NCBI GenBank assembly: GCA_005889075.1
Contig: VBDQ01000034.1
Coordinates: 1-44,360 of the forward strand
Direction of reading: 5' to 3'
Source of the DNA: Chloroflexota bacterium
GTDB lineage: Bacteria > Chloroflexota > Limnocylindria > P2-11E
Length of the DNA: 44,360 nt
The notes under the pieces are model-generated. The model had not been told where the DNA came from. It did not search any database and worked only from the letters and a program-made list of their open reading frames with translations. The translations under genes were made by a program, and so were the position numbers. Positions 7,085-14,723 of the stretch are shown one piece after another (positions within the stretch are counted from its first letter, which is position 1; each line of letters starts with the position of its first letter).

Positions 7085-8274
7085 CCGCGCCGAGCGACGT
7101 CGACCGCGACACCCTCGTGCATGTGGCCGCGAGCGCTTCGGGGCGGGCGGTCGATGACGTTTCCGACACGACGGTCACACCGCTGGGCTACGTCGCCAAT
7201 AATCCGACCTCCGAGGGCGTGTACCTGGTCCGGACGATGGCGCGGAGCGGGAACGTCAAGCATCCGGTGGCAGTGGTCCTCAAGGTATGTCGGGCCTGGC
7301 CGGCGGCTGACCGCGAGCCCATCGCGCACGAGCTCCGCGAAAGGTTGCTCGATGTCTTCCGCTTCGAGCGCGAGGCTGAGCTGTATGCCTCCGGCATCCT
7401 CGAGGCGCTGCCGCCGGGGCTGGCCGCGCCAGCGTGTTTCGGCATCGACCGCGACGAAGGTCGGGCGGCGCTCTGGCTGGAATACGTGGAGGAAGAGCGC
7501 GGCGATCGCTGGGATCTCGCGCGGTTCGCGCTGGCCGCGCGCCACCTCGGCCGATTCAACGGCGAGTATCTCGCCGGAAAACCGCTGCCGACATACCCGT
7601 GGCTCTCGCGGGACGCCGTCGCGACCTGGAGCGACAGCTGGATCCGCCGTGTGCCGCAGCTCCTCGAAGATGAGGCGGTCTGGTCTCACCCGATGGTGAG
7701 GGGATCGTTCCCAGCGGCCTCGCGCGAGACGTTTCGCCGCCTCCTTTCCTCGCGCGAGCGGTGGATCGCGGCGATGGACCGGCTGCCCCAGACCCTCAGC
7801 CATCTCGACGCGTTCCGCGCGAATCTCCTGAGCCGGCATCGAGCTGGCACGACCGAGACCGTCGCCGTCGATTGGTCGTTCTTCGGGATCGCCGCGTTCG
7901 GCGCGGAGATCGCGCAGCTGGTGATGGCGACGCTCTTCTATCACGGCGAGCCGCTCGAGCCGACGGAACTCGCTGCGGCGAGCCTCGACGGATATGCCGC
8001 GGGTCTCGCCGACGCCGGCTATCACGTCGACCAAGCCGCGCTGGAACGCGCATACGCCGTGAACGCGATCGTGCGCTGGGCGCTCCTGCTGCATCCGCTC
8101 GCGGCCGTGACGCGTCCGGAGGAGGTGGCGCGGCGCGCCGCGAGCCAGCGACGGCCGTTCGAGGAGATCATCGCGCTCATCGCGCGACGGACGCGCTATC
8201 TCTTCCCGCTCGTGACCGCGTGCGAACCGCTCTCGGTCGGTCGATGGACGAAATCTGCGCACTCTCCGGGCTAG
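7081..8274 (+). CDS. APH/choline-kinase-fold phosphotransferase, 397 aa
   Basis: A protein-kinase-like (APH) fold is shown by the catalytic loop H241-L-D243-x4-N248 ('LSHLDAFRANLL') and the metal-binding 'VDWSFFG' (D264-W265). The N-terminal lobe has a Gly-containing strand and 'VAVVLKV' with the likely ATP Lys. The family includes small-molecule kinases (aminoglycoside, choline, homoserine, fructosamine and others); nothing here identifies the substrate, and it should not be called a resistance gene. It is coupled to hutI by an ATGA overlap, which hints at a role linked to histidine or one-carbon metabolism. Its stop TAG is also the first half of the next gene's candidate -10. Confidence 0.78.
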   Translation: MTAPSDVDRDTLVHVAASASGRAVDDVSDTTVTPLGYVANNPTSEGVYLVRTMARSGNVKHPVAVVLKVCRAWPAADREPIAHELRERLLDVFRFEREAELYASGILEALPPGLAAPACFGIDRDEGRAALWLEYVEEERGDRWDLARFALAARHLGRFNGEYLAGKPLPTYPWLSRDAVATWSDSWIRRVPQLLEDEAVWSHPMVRGSFPAASRETFRRLLSSRERWIAAMDRLPQTLSHLDAFRANLLSRHRAGTTETVAVDWSFFGIAAFGAEIAQLVMATLFYHGEPLEPTELAAASLDGYAAGLADAGYHVDQAALERAYAVNAIVRWALLLHPLAAVTRPEEVARRAASQRRPFEEIIALIARRTRYLFPLVTACEPLSVGRWTKSAHSPG

Positions 8275-8277
8275 ACT
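8272..8277 (+). promoter_or_regulatory. Candidate -10 TAGACT built on a stop codon
   Basis: TAGACT begins with the TAG stop of the kinase gene and ends six bases before the GTG start of the cNMP-binding gene. The sequence around it (GGGCTAGACTCCCGCCGTG) closely resembles the one before the other cNMP-binding gene (GGCTAGCATCCCCGCCGTG). Confidence 0.45.
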
Positions 8278-8283
8278 CCCGCC

Positions 8284-8700
8284 GTGGCCGACCCACGCCT
8301 CGATCGCCTTCGCGCCGTCCCGCTCTTCGCTGGCTGCTCGGATCAGGAGATGCGGTTCATCGCGTCTCACGTTGAGGATGTCGACATCGAGTCCGGCAAG
8401 ACGCTGTGCCGGAAAGGTGAGAGCGGTGGCGATTTCTTCGTGATCCTCGAGGGCAAGGCCGAGGTCGACACGGGAACGACAAAGAAAACGCTCGGTCCAG
8501 GCGACTTTTTCGGTGAGATCGCTCTTATCGACGACGGCCCGCGCACCGCGACCGTGCGTTCGGTGACGGCGATGCGGTCGCTCGTCCTGAGCCATGACCA
8601 ATTCCGGGATGTCCTGCGCCAGAACGCCGACATCACGGTGAAGGTGCTCCGCGCGGTCACCGAACGACTCCGCGACGCCACCGCTCTGCCCAGCGGATAG
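8284..8700 (+). CDS. Second stand-alone cyclic nucleotide-binding protein, 138 aa
   Basis: A single CAP_ED beta-roll: 'GKTLCRKGESGGDFFVILEGKAEV' and the binding cassette 'GDFFGEIALIDDGPRTATVRS' with the conserved Gly-Glu, Pro-Arg-Thr-Ala residues. The C-terminal helix ('VLRAVTERLRDA') replaces an output domain, so like the protein at 4012 it lacks a DNA-binding or catalytic partner. The two are paralogues in architecture but differ in sequence (about a third of aligned positions alike by eye), so the duplication is not recent. The GTG start is preceded by TAGACT with a six-base spacer and no Shine-Dalgarno. It could instead work by binding a partner protein. Confidence 0.87.
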   Translation: MADPRLDRLRAVPLFAGCSDQEMRFIASHVEDVDIESGKTLCRKGESGGDFFVILEGKAEVDTGTTKKTLGPGDFFGEIALIDDGPRTATVRSVTAMRSLVLSHDQFRDVLRQNADITVKVLRAVTERLRDATALPSG

Positions 8701-8737
8701 CGTTAGCCTGCGCGTGCGGCGTGCACGCCAAGGAGGT
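8698..8737 (+). promoter_or_regulatory. coaD promoter candidates and strong Shine-Dalgarno
   Basis: Two overlapping -10-like hexamers, TAGCGT (8698-8703, starting with the upstream stop codon) and TAGCCT (8704-8709), precede a strong AAGGAGGT (8730-8737) eleven bases before the coaD ATG. This gene is SD-led, unlike its leaderless-looking neighbour. Confidence 0.5.
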
Positions 8738-8748
8738 ATCGCGACCGC

Positions 8749-9270
8749 ATGAGCGACCGCGTCGCCATCTATCCGGGCTCCTTCGATCCGCCCACGAACG
8801 GGCACCTCGACATCGTGGAGCGGTCAGCGCGGCTGTTCGACCGCGTCGTCGTGGGCGTCGGACGCAACCTCGCGAAGAAGACGGTCTTCACCGCGGACGA
8901 GCGCATCGCTCTCATGCGCGAGGCGTGCGCGAAGCATCCGAACGTGCAGGTGCAGGCGTTCGACGGTCTGCAGGTCGACTTTGCCAAATCGGTCGGGGCG
9001 GCGTTCATCATCCGCGGGATCCGCGCGCTGTCGGACTTCGAGTTCGAGTTCGAGATGGGCAACATGAACCGCCGTCTCGCCCCGGGAATCGAGATGGTCT
9101 ACCTGATGACCGCCCCGGAGTACCTCTTCCTTTCGGCCTCGCGCGTCAAAGAGCTCGTCGCCTTCGGCGCGCCGGTCGACGCGTACGTTCCACCGAACGT
9201 CGCCAAGCGCCTGCGGGCGCAGATGGGAAAGCAGGGTCTGCGTACTGGCGCGACCGAGGCGAACGACTAG
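8749..9270 (+). CDS. coaD: Phosphopantetheine adenylyltransferase
   Basis: Catalyses ATP + 4'-phosphopantetheine to dephospho-CoA, the penultimate CoA step. It is a nucleotidyltransferase with the (T/H)xGH signature as 'PGSFDPPTNGHLDIV', 'RGIRALSDFEFEFEMGNMN' and 'FLSASRVKEL' (the S-S/A-S-x-V-KE phosphate loop). Length 173 aa is slightly over the usual 160, with a short polar C-terminal tail. It has a strong SD. Its TAG stop shares its G with the GTG start of coaX, and coaX overlaps coaBC, giving an uninterrupted CoA operon. Confidence 0.96.
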   Translation: MSDRVAIYPGSFDPPTNGHLDIVERSARLFDRVVVGVGRNLAKKTVFTADERIALMREACAKHPNVQVQAFDGLQVDFAKSVGAAFIIRGIRALSDFEFEFEMGNMNRRLAPGIEMVYLMTAPEYLFLSASRVKELVAFGAPVDAYVPPNVAKRLRAQMGKQGLRTGATEAND

Positions 9271-10043
9271 TGGCGACGCTCCTCGCGGCGGACGTCGGTA
9301 ACACCAACGTCGTGCTCGGGGCGTACGACGGGGAAAAGCTCGTCGCGACCTGGCGGACGGCGACACGCGCGGATCAGACCGAGGACGAGCTCGCGGTCAC
9401 GCTCGATGCGCTTCTCGAACGCGAGGAGCTCTCGCTAGACGACGTCGACGCGCTCGTGCTTGGATCCGTCGTCCCGCCACTGACCGCTTCGTTCACGCGT
9501 CTCGCGGAGCGCTACCTCGACCGGCCCGCGCTCGTGATCGGACCGGGCGTCAAGACCGGCGTGCGGCTTCGCGTCGACAATCCATCGGAGGTCGGAGCCG
9601 ATCGCATCGCGAACACCCTCGCGGCCCACCGGCGGTACGGAGGGCCGGCCATCGTCGTGGACTTCGGCACGACGACGAACTTCGACATCGTGAGCGCCGA
9701 GGGCGACTTCCTCGGCGGGGCGTTCGCGCCAGGACTCGAGGTCTCGGCCGAGTCGCTCTTCTCCCGCGCGGCGCGGCTCTTTCGCGTCCCGCTCACGCCG
9801 CCGCCTGCGGCCATCGGCAAGAACACGGCCGATTGCCTTCGCTCGGGGATCGTGTTCGGCTACGTCGGTCTTGTCGAAGGGCTCCTCGCGCGGCTCGTCG
9901 GCGAGCTTCGGCCGACGACGCCGCGGATCGTCGCGACCGGCGGGCTGGCGGCGACGATCGCCCCTCTGGCAAAAGGCATCGAGCGGGTCGACGACGACCT
10001 CACGCTGGAAGGGCTTCGGATGCTCTGGGAGCTGAACGCGTGA
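9270..10043 (+). CDS. coaX: Type III pantothenate kinase
   Basis: Phosphorylates pantothenate in the first CoA step; type III enzymes are ASKHA-fold, feedback-insensitive and K+-dependent. The phosphate-binding 'AADVGNTNVVLGAYDG', the 'GADRIANTLAAH' pantothenate-site motif and 'VVDFGTTTNFDIV' ATP motif are all present, and 257 aa is normal. I start it at the GTG at 9270, which shares one base with the coaD stop and puts DVGNT about eight residues from the start as in other CoaX. An upstream extension in the same frame gives Arg-rich sequence and is rejected. It ends in TGATG shared with coaBC. Confidence 0.94.
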   Translation: MATLLAADVGNTNVVLGAYDGEKLVATWRTATRADQTEDELAVTLDALLEREELSLDDVDALVLGSVVPPLTASFTRLAERYLDRPALVIGPGVKTGVRLRVDNPSEVGADRIANTLAAHRRYGGPAIVVDFGTTTNFDIVSAEGDFLGGAFAPGLEVSAESLFSRAARLFRVPLTPPPAAIGKNTADCLRSGIVFGYVGLVEGLLARLVGELRPTTPRIVATGGLAATIAPLAKGIERVDDDLTLEGLRMLWELNA

Positions 10044-11251
10044 TGGAGCGCGTCCGCGGTCGTTTCATCGTCCTCGCGCTCACGGGTTCGATCGCCGTGT
10101 ACAAGATGATCGAGCTCGCGCGCCGCCTGGTGCAGGCGGGCGCGACGGTCCAGGTCGTGATGTCCAAAGGCGCGACCGAGTTCGTGACTCCTCTCACCTT
10201 CCAGGCGCTCACATACCGGCCTGTGGAGGTCGAGATGTTCGCCATGCAGGACGAGCGCGCCGCCGGCCACGTCGCCATGGGCCGTCAAGCCGACGTCGTC
10301 GTCGTGGCGCCGGCGACCGCGCACGTCCTCGCGCGCCTCGCGCACGGTTTCTCGGACGACCTCATAGCGACGACGGTCCTCGCGACCTCGGCTCCCGTCG
10401 TCGTCGCGCCCGCGATGGAGACCCACATGTGGCTGAACGACGCGACGCAGGCCAACGTCCGCGCGCTCCGAGCCCGCGGTGTTCGCATCGTCGAGCCAGA
10501 CACTGGCCCGCTCGCGTCGGGTGAGGTCGGTCCGGGCCGGCTCGCCGCGATCGAACGCATCGCGTCGGCGATCGACGACGCGCTGGCGGTCTCGCAGACG
10601 CTCGCCGGCCGGCGAGTTGTCGTGACCGCAGGCCCAACGATCGAAGCCATCGACCCGGTCCGTTTCGTCTCGAACCGCTCGAGCGGCAAGATGGGTTACG
10701 CGATCGCCGCCGCCGCACGCGATGCCGGAGCCGAGGTGACCCTCATCACCGGACCGACGGCGCTCGCGGCGCCCGCGGGCGTGCGCACGTTCCCGGTAGA
10801 GAGCGCCGACGACATGAAGGAAGCGGTCCTCGCCCAGCTCCCTCGCGCGGACGCGGTCATCATGGCGGCGGCCATCGCGGACTATCGCCCGATCGAGCGG
10901 GTCACCAAGAAGCTGAAGAAGAAGGAGCTCGGCCGCGAGATGACGGTTCGCATGACCGAGAACCCCGACGTCCTCAAGGCCATCGTCGCGGCCCGGCGGC
11001 CAGGCACGGTCGTCGTCGGATTCAAGGCAGAGACCGGCGACGCGACCGCCGAGGCCAGCCGCATGCTCCGCGACAAGAATCTCGATCTGGTCGTCGCCAA
11101 CGACGTCGCCGATCCACGCTCGGGATTCGGGTCGGATGAGGACCGCGTCGCGTTCGTGAGCGCGGACGGCATCGAGCAGCTGCCACTCCTCGCGAAGTCC
11201 GAGGTAGCGCGGCGGCTCGTCGACAAGCTCGCGGAACGCCTCGGTCAGTGA
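10043..11251 (+). CDS. coaBC: Bifunctional phosphopantothenoylcysteine decarboxylase / phosphopantothenate-cysteine ligase
   Basis: Makes 4'-phosphopantothenoylcysteine and decarboxylates it to 4'-phosphopantetheine. The N-terminal flavodoxin-like CoaC half starts 'LALTGSIAVYKMIELARRL', keeps the active-site His region ('GHVAMGRQADVVVVAPATA') and 'PAMETHMW', where the usual Asn of PAMN is Glu. The mobile-clamp Cys of E. coli Dfp is Ser in 'LASGEVGPGR', as in some other phyla. The CoaB half from about residue 195 has 'VVVTAGPTIEAIDPVRF', 'SNRSSGKMGYAIA' and the Lys-rich 'KKLKKKE' loop. At 402 aa it is full length. Start ATG overlaps the coaX stop (TGATG); the next gene overlaps by GTGA. Confidence 0.95.
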   Translation: MERVRGRFIVLALTGSIAVYKMIELARRLVQAGATVQVVMSKGATEFVTPLTFQALTYRPVEVEMFAMQDERAAGHVAMGRQADVVVVAPATAHVLARLAHGFSDDLIATTVLATSAPVVVAPAMETHMWLNDATQANVRALRARGVRIVEPDTGPLASGEVGPGRLAAIERIASAIDDALAVSQTLAGRRVVVTAGPTIEAIDPVRFVSNRSSGKMGYAIAAAARDAGAEVTLITGPTALAAPAGVRTFPVESADDMKEAVLAQLPRADAVIMAAAIADYRPIERVTKKLKKKELGREMTVRMTENPDVLKAIVAARRPGTVVVGFKAETGDATAEASRMLRDKNLDLVVANDVADPRSGFGSDEDRVAFVSADGIEQLPLLAKSEVARRLVDKLAERLGQ

Positions 11252-11865
11252 CCGACGACCGTGATCTCGGCGCGCTCGAGCAGCGCCTCGCGAGCCTCAA
11301 CGCACCGATCAAGCACTGGCGAGACACGCGCGAGCGCGCGTTCGCCGCGCAGTTCCGGCCGAAGGAAGGTCAGCTCTCGACGCTCATGTCCAAGCTGCCC
11401 AAGAGCGCCGCAGCCGCGAAGAACGTCGGCCCTGGCCCGCGTGAGGAGGTGTTCGCCTTGCTCGACGAGATCTGCGACCAGTACTTGCGATCTGATCCGA
11501 TGCGCTGCGCGGTCATCCGCGGCATGGTCCACCAGCACGAAGCGGTTCATCTGATCGACGAGTACGTCGGTCATGCTTCGCGCATCCTTGAGCAGGGCGG
11601 GCTGCCGGTGTGGCTCGACCGCGCGCTGGCCGCGGCGTCGATCGACGATCAGCGCCGCGACTATCGCGACTGGATCATGTCGCTTGGCGACATCTACCTC
11701 TCCGCGCGCGCGCACGGTATCGACCCCGCGCCGGCGTTCAAGCGCGTGGCCGAGATCTCCAACGCTGAGCCGCATCGCGCCGCGCCGACGCCGACGAGGG
11801 ACGCGATGTCGCGCTTCGAGAAGAGCGCGTATTTCGCCACGTCGATCCTGCCGCGCCTGCGCTGA
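11248..11865 (+). CDS. Conserved-looking protein of unknown function, 205 aa
   Basis: I do not recognise a family. The GTG start overlaps the coaBC stop (GTGA) and its stop overlaps the next small gene (TGATG), so it is translationally coupled to CoA synthesis. It is soluble, mostly helical by composition, with no signal or membrane segment. A His-rich helix 'MVHQHEAVHLIDEYVGH' in the middle spaces His residues at i, i+2, i+6 and could bind metal. 'DQRRDYRDWIMSLGDIYLSARAHGIDP' follows. Codon use is like the neighbours, so it is not a recent import. It may be a partner or regulator of CoA enzymes, but that is only positional inference. Confidence 0.75.
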   Translation: MTDDRDLGALEQRLASLNAPIKHWRDTRERAFAAQFRPKEGQLSTLMSKLPKSAAAAKNVGPGPREEVFALLDEICDQYLRSDPMRCAVIRGMVHQHEAVHLIDEYVGHASRILEQGGLPVWLDRALAAASIDDQRRDYRDWIMSLGDIYLSARAHGIDPAPAFKRVAEISNAEPHRAAPTPTRDAMSRFEKSAYFATSILPRLR

Positions 11866-12011
11866 TGCCGCGCGAGACGAGCGGCTTCGTGCTCGTCATC
11901 GGAGCGATAGTCGGCTTGCTCTGGGGGATCTTTTCGCTGCAGTTCGGGTGGGACACGAGCGTCTGGCCGGTCGCAGTGCTCTTCGCGGTCGCTCGGATGC
12001 GCGGCGCCTAG
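11865..12011 (+). CDS. Small membrane protein, 48 aa
   Basis: ATG at 11865 overlaps the previous stop (TGATG) and the frame ends at the TAG at 12011. The product has two hydrophobic stretches ('GFVLVIGAIVGLLWGIFSL' and 'SVWPVAVLFAVA') separated by 'QFGWDTS' and a short basic end, so a two-helix hairpin is likely. Similar small hydrophobic ORFs often end operons; I recognise no family. Its stop overlaps the convergent lipoprotein gene's stop in a CTAG palindrome. Confidence 0.6.
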   Translation: MPRETSGFVLVIGAIVGLLWGIFSLQFGWDTSVWPVAVLFAVARMRGA

Positions 12012-13369
12012 CGCGGATCGAGCGACCACGCGACGAGATCGAAGAGGCTCGGCTGCAGGCCGTAATAACCGAAGCCGAGCCCGCCGAGATTGCTGATGAG
12101 CCTCGTGGCCTTCGCGGCGCCATCGATGTCGCGGAGCAGCCAGAGCTCGAGCTGCCGATACTGATCGCCGGGCTGATCCGTCGGGCGCCGCGCGAGGATG
12201 AGCGCCGAGCGTCCGTCGGCGGAAGGACGGACGCCTTCGACGATCCCGTCGAACGGCAGATTCGCGCGACCACTGGCCGAGAGGTGAACGCCGTAACGGA
12301 ATCCTTCGCCGATCCCGCGCACATAGCTCCGATCCTGGTTGCCGCCGGCTTGGCCCTGCACCCAGTAGAGATCCACGCCGCGCCAGGCCGGCGCGAGCGC
12401 AACCGTCGCGTAGTCACCGGCAACCACATCGAGGGAACCATCTCGTTCGCGAACGACGAGCTGTTTGCCAAACCAGGTCTCGCGTCCGCCTCCTCGAACG
12501 AATGCGAGCCGTCCGTCGTCGGACCACCGCGTCCATGAGTGGGAGAGCAGCGTCTTACCAAGCCGACTGACCGTTCCACTGCTGAGCTCGATGAGCAGAA
12601 GCTCCACTCCATCGGCCCCCACGGACGCGCTGACGATCGGCATTTCCGACACGAGCGCGAACCGACCCTCGGGAGAAACACGCAGACCGCTCAGAAAGCT
12701 CTCAGGTGAGGCGGGCTCGTACACCCTTCGTAGCGCGCCGTCCGGCGCCATCAGCCACAGCGCGTTGTGCGCCCTCGTCGCGGGCGTCGTCCCGGCCTGC
12801 GAGCGCAGCAGTACGAGCGAGCGCGCATCAGAGGTCCACCGCGCATCGCTGAGCCCCCAGTCCGCCGGCAGTACGAGGCGCGGAACGCTCGCCGGTGTAT
12901 CGCGGACCCATAACGACCGGTCGGCGCCGACGGCAAAGGACGCACACGTCCCGGCCGCCGAGAGCCTTCCCCACTTGCCGGGACCGCACTCGATCGGTTC
13001 GGCGCGGCCATCCCAGCGAACCAGGGTGATGCCGCCTTCGAGGCCTTCGAAGTACGCGCCGTCCGCGGTCGCGCTCGTGAGGTCGGCGTGCCGCCACACC
13101 GCCCGCAGCTCGCCGGTCACCCCGTCGTAGCGATAGATCACGTCGTCCTCGCCCGCGACGAGCAGGACGCCGGCGTCCGGCGCGGCCCCGACGGCGATCG
13201 GCGCGAGCGCGGACGGAGTGGGGCTCGGCGCCGCTGTCGGGGTTGGCTCGGGCAAAGGCGTAGCCTGCGGCGGCTGAAGCGCGCTGCTGCGGCAAGCAGC
13301 GCTGAGGATCGCGAGAACGACGACCGCGACGCGCACGCCGCAAGAATCGCAAGCCGTCATCGCCGGCAC
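12008..13369 (-). CDS. Lipoprotein with TolB/WD40-like beta-propeller, 453 aa
   Basis: A signal peptide ('VRVAVVVLAILSAAC') ends in a lipobox LSAAC, followed by a Pro/Thr/Ser-rich linker to about residue 55 and then a propeller-like repeat series: 'IYRYDGVTGELRAVW', 'LVRWDGRAEPIEC', 'LSDARWTSDARSLVLL', 'SGLRVSPEGRFALVSE', 'HSWTRWSDDGRLAFVR', 'EGVRPSADGRSALIL'. These 'W-S-x-D-G-x' blades are typical of TolB/WD40-like folds. It is therefore a membrane-anchored surface protein for binding or scaffolding. GTG 13369 gives the longest form; the ATG at 13360 starts closer to the signal sequence. It lies divergent from the HAD gene. Confidence 0.8.
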   Translation of the reverse strand: MPAMTACDSCGVRVAVVVLAILSAACRSSALQPPQATPLPEPTPTAAPSPTPSALAPIAVGAAPDAGVLLVAGEDDVIYRYDGVTGELRAVWRHADLTSATADGAYFEGLEGGITLVRWDGRAEPIECGPGKWGRLSAAGTCASFAVGADRSLWVRDTPASVPRLVLPADWGLSDARWTSDARSLVLLRSQAGTTPATRAHNALWLMAPDGALRRVYEPASPESFLSGLRVSPEGRFALVSEMPIVSASVGADGVELLLIELSSGTVSRLGKTLLSHSWTRWSDDGRLAFVRGGGRETWFGKQLVVRERDGSLDVVAGDYATVALAPAWRGVDLYWVQGQAGGNQDRSYVRGIGEGFRYGVHLSASGRANLPFDGIVEGVRPSADGRSALILARRPTDQPGDQYRQLELWLLRDIDGAAKATRLISNLGGLGFGYYGLQPSLFDLVAWSLDPR

Positions 13370-13394
13370 ATCAGCGTTATGGGCCTTTAACTCG

Positions 13395-13400
13395 TACGCT
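13395..13400 (+). promoter_or_regulatory. Candidate -10 TACGCT for leaderless HAD gene
   Basis: TACGCT ends six bases before the ATG at 13407, in the context GTACGCTCCCGCGATGG that resembles the starts at 4012 and 8284. No SD is present. Confidence 0.45.
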
Positions 13401-13406
13401 CCCGCG

Positions 13407-14069
13407 ATGGCCGTCGACTGGGTGACGTTCGACTGCTACGGAACGCTCATCGACTGGGAGCGCGGCATCACCGACGCGCTGCTGCCACTCGTTCCTCCGG
13501 GGACGGACCGCACGGCGCTCGCCGAGTGGTACATCGCCATGGAAGTGCAGTTCGAGAGCGAGGGCTACCACCTCTACAAGGAGGTGCTCGACCGGGTCGG
13601 CCGGCGCGTCCTGCGTTCGCTCGATGTCCCGATCCCCGAGGACCAGCCTTCACCGCTTCCGAGCTCCCTCGCCGACTGGAAGCCATTCCCCGAGGTTCCC
13701 GCCGCGCTGCTGACGCTGCGCGAGCGCGGACGCCGGCTCGCGATCCTGTCGAACGTCGACCGCGATCTGCTCGAGCGCTCTATCGCGCGCCTCGGCGTGC
13801 GGCCCGATCTCGCGATCACCGCCGAGGACTGCGCCAGCTACAAGCCCGAGCCTGGTCATTGGCGGAAATTTCTCGAACGAAGCGGCGCGAGCGTCGAGCG
13901 CACGGTGCACGTCGGCGCGAGCCAGTACCACGACATGCGTCCTGCCGCGGCGCTCGGCTTTCGGACGGTGTTCGTGGACCGGCACCGCGAGCCTCTGGAG
14001 ACATCGCCCACTCGCGTTGTCCCCGACCTGAGCCCCCTGCCTCACGTGATCGACGAGCTCGCCGGCTAG
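13407..14069 (+). CDS. HAD-superfamily hydrolase (haloacid dehalogenase type II-like), 220 aa
   Basis: The four HAD motifs are seen: motif I 'VTFDCYGTLIDWE' with nucleophile Asp followed by x-Tyr, as in type II 2-haloacid dehalogenases; motif II Ser in 'LAILSNVDRDLL'; motif III Lys in 'CASYKPEPGHW'; motif IV Asp in 'VGASQYHDMRPAAALG'. A helical cap fills residues ~20-90. The D-x-Y form lacks the second Asp of phosphatases, consistent with a dehalogenase or a related carbon-halogen/phosphonate hydrolase, but this subgroup also holds phosphatases, so the substrate is open. Three bases separate it from the DUF1275 gene. Confidence 0.88.
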   Translation: MAVDWVTFDCYGTLIDWERGITDALLPLVPPGTDRTALAEWYIAMEVQFESEGYHLYKEVLDRVGRRVLRSLDVPIPEDQPSPLPSSLADWKPFPEVPAALLTLRERGRRLAILSNVDRDLLERSIARLGVRPDLAITAEDCASYKPEPGHWRKFLERSGASVERTVHVGASQYHDMRPAAALGFRTVFVDRHREPLETSPTRVVPDLSPLPHVIDELAG

Positions 14070-14072
14070 CGC

Positions 14073-14723
14073 GTGCGCGAGCTCGGACGCCGCGACCTTG
14101 TGCTCGTCGCACTGACCTTCGCGGCGGGCTCGGTGGACGCGGTCGTATTCCTGCGCCTGGAGGTCTTCACCGCGGTGATGACCGGGAACATCGTGTTTCT
14201 CGGCGTGGCGATCGGCCAGGGCGCCGTGCGAAACGCGCTGCGGTCTCTGGTCGCGCTCGCCGCCTATGCGACAGGCGTGCTCATTGGATCGCGACTCATC
14301 GGCACGGTCCCTCGCGACACGTCGTGGTCGCCGAGACTAGCTCGGGCGCTCGGCCTCGAGTGGACGCTCCAGGCCGTTTTCCTCGCGGGCTGGATCGTCA
14401 GCGCCGGGGCTCCGGACGGGTTTGCGGCCGCGGCGCTCATCGCCTGCTCGGGCGTGGCCATGGGCACGCAGGCCGCGGCAGCGCGGGGCCTTGCGCCGGG
14501 GATGCCGACGACGTACGTGACCGGAACGCTCACCGCGCTCCTGAGCGAGCTCAGCGCGCTCGGTGGGCTCGGTGCCGATTGGTGGCGACGCGCCGCGATC
14601 GTCCTCGCGCTCGCGGTCGGCGCGGTCACGGGGGCACTGGTCCTCGTCCTCGCCCCGCTGCTCGCGCCGGCGGTCCCACTCGTGGTGGTTGGCGTGGTGC
14701 TCGCGCTTGGCCGAGCGCCCTGA
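14073..14723 (+). CDS. YoaK/DUF1275 family membrane protein
   Basis: Integral membrane protein of 216 aa with about six hydrophobic segments. The N-terminal 'ALTFAAGSVDAVVFLRLEVFTAVMTGNIVFLGVAIG' with the G-S-x-D and MTGN signature and the later 'MGTQAAAARGL ... TTYVTGTLTALLSELS' identify the DUF1275 (YoaK) family, whose biochemical role is unknown. GTG start at 14073 lies three bases after the HAD stop, and its TGA abuts the GTG of the MFS gene, so HAD-DUF1275-MFS form one operon. Confidence 0.88.
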   Translation: MRELGRRDLVLVALTFAAGSVDAVVFLRLEVFTAVMTGNIVFLGVAIGQGAVRNALRSLVALAAYATGVLIGSRLIGTVPRDTSWSPRLARALGLEWTLQAVFLAGWIVSAGAPDGFAAAALIACSGVAMGTQAAAARGLAPGMPTTYVTGTLTALLSELSALGGLGADWWRRAAIVLALAVGAVTGALVLVLAPLLAPAVPLVVVGVVLALGRAP

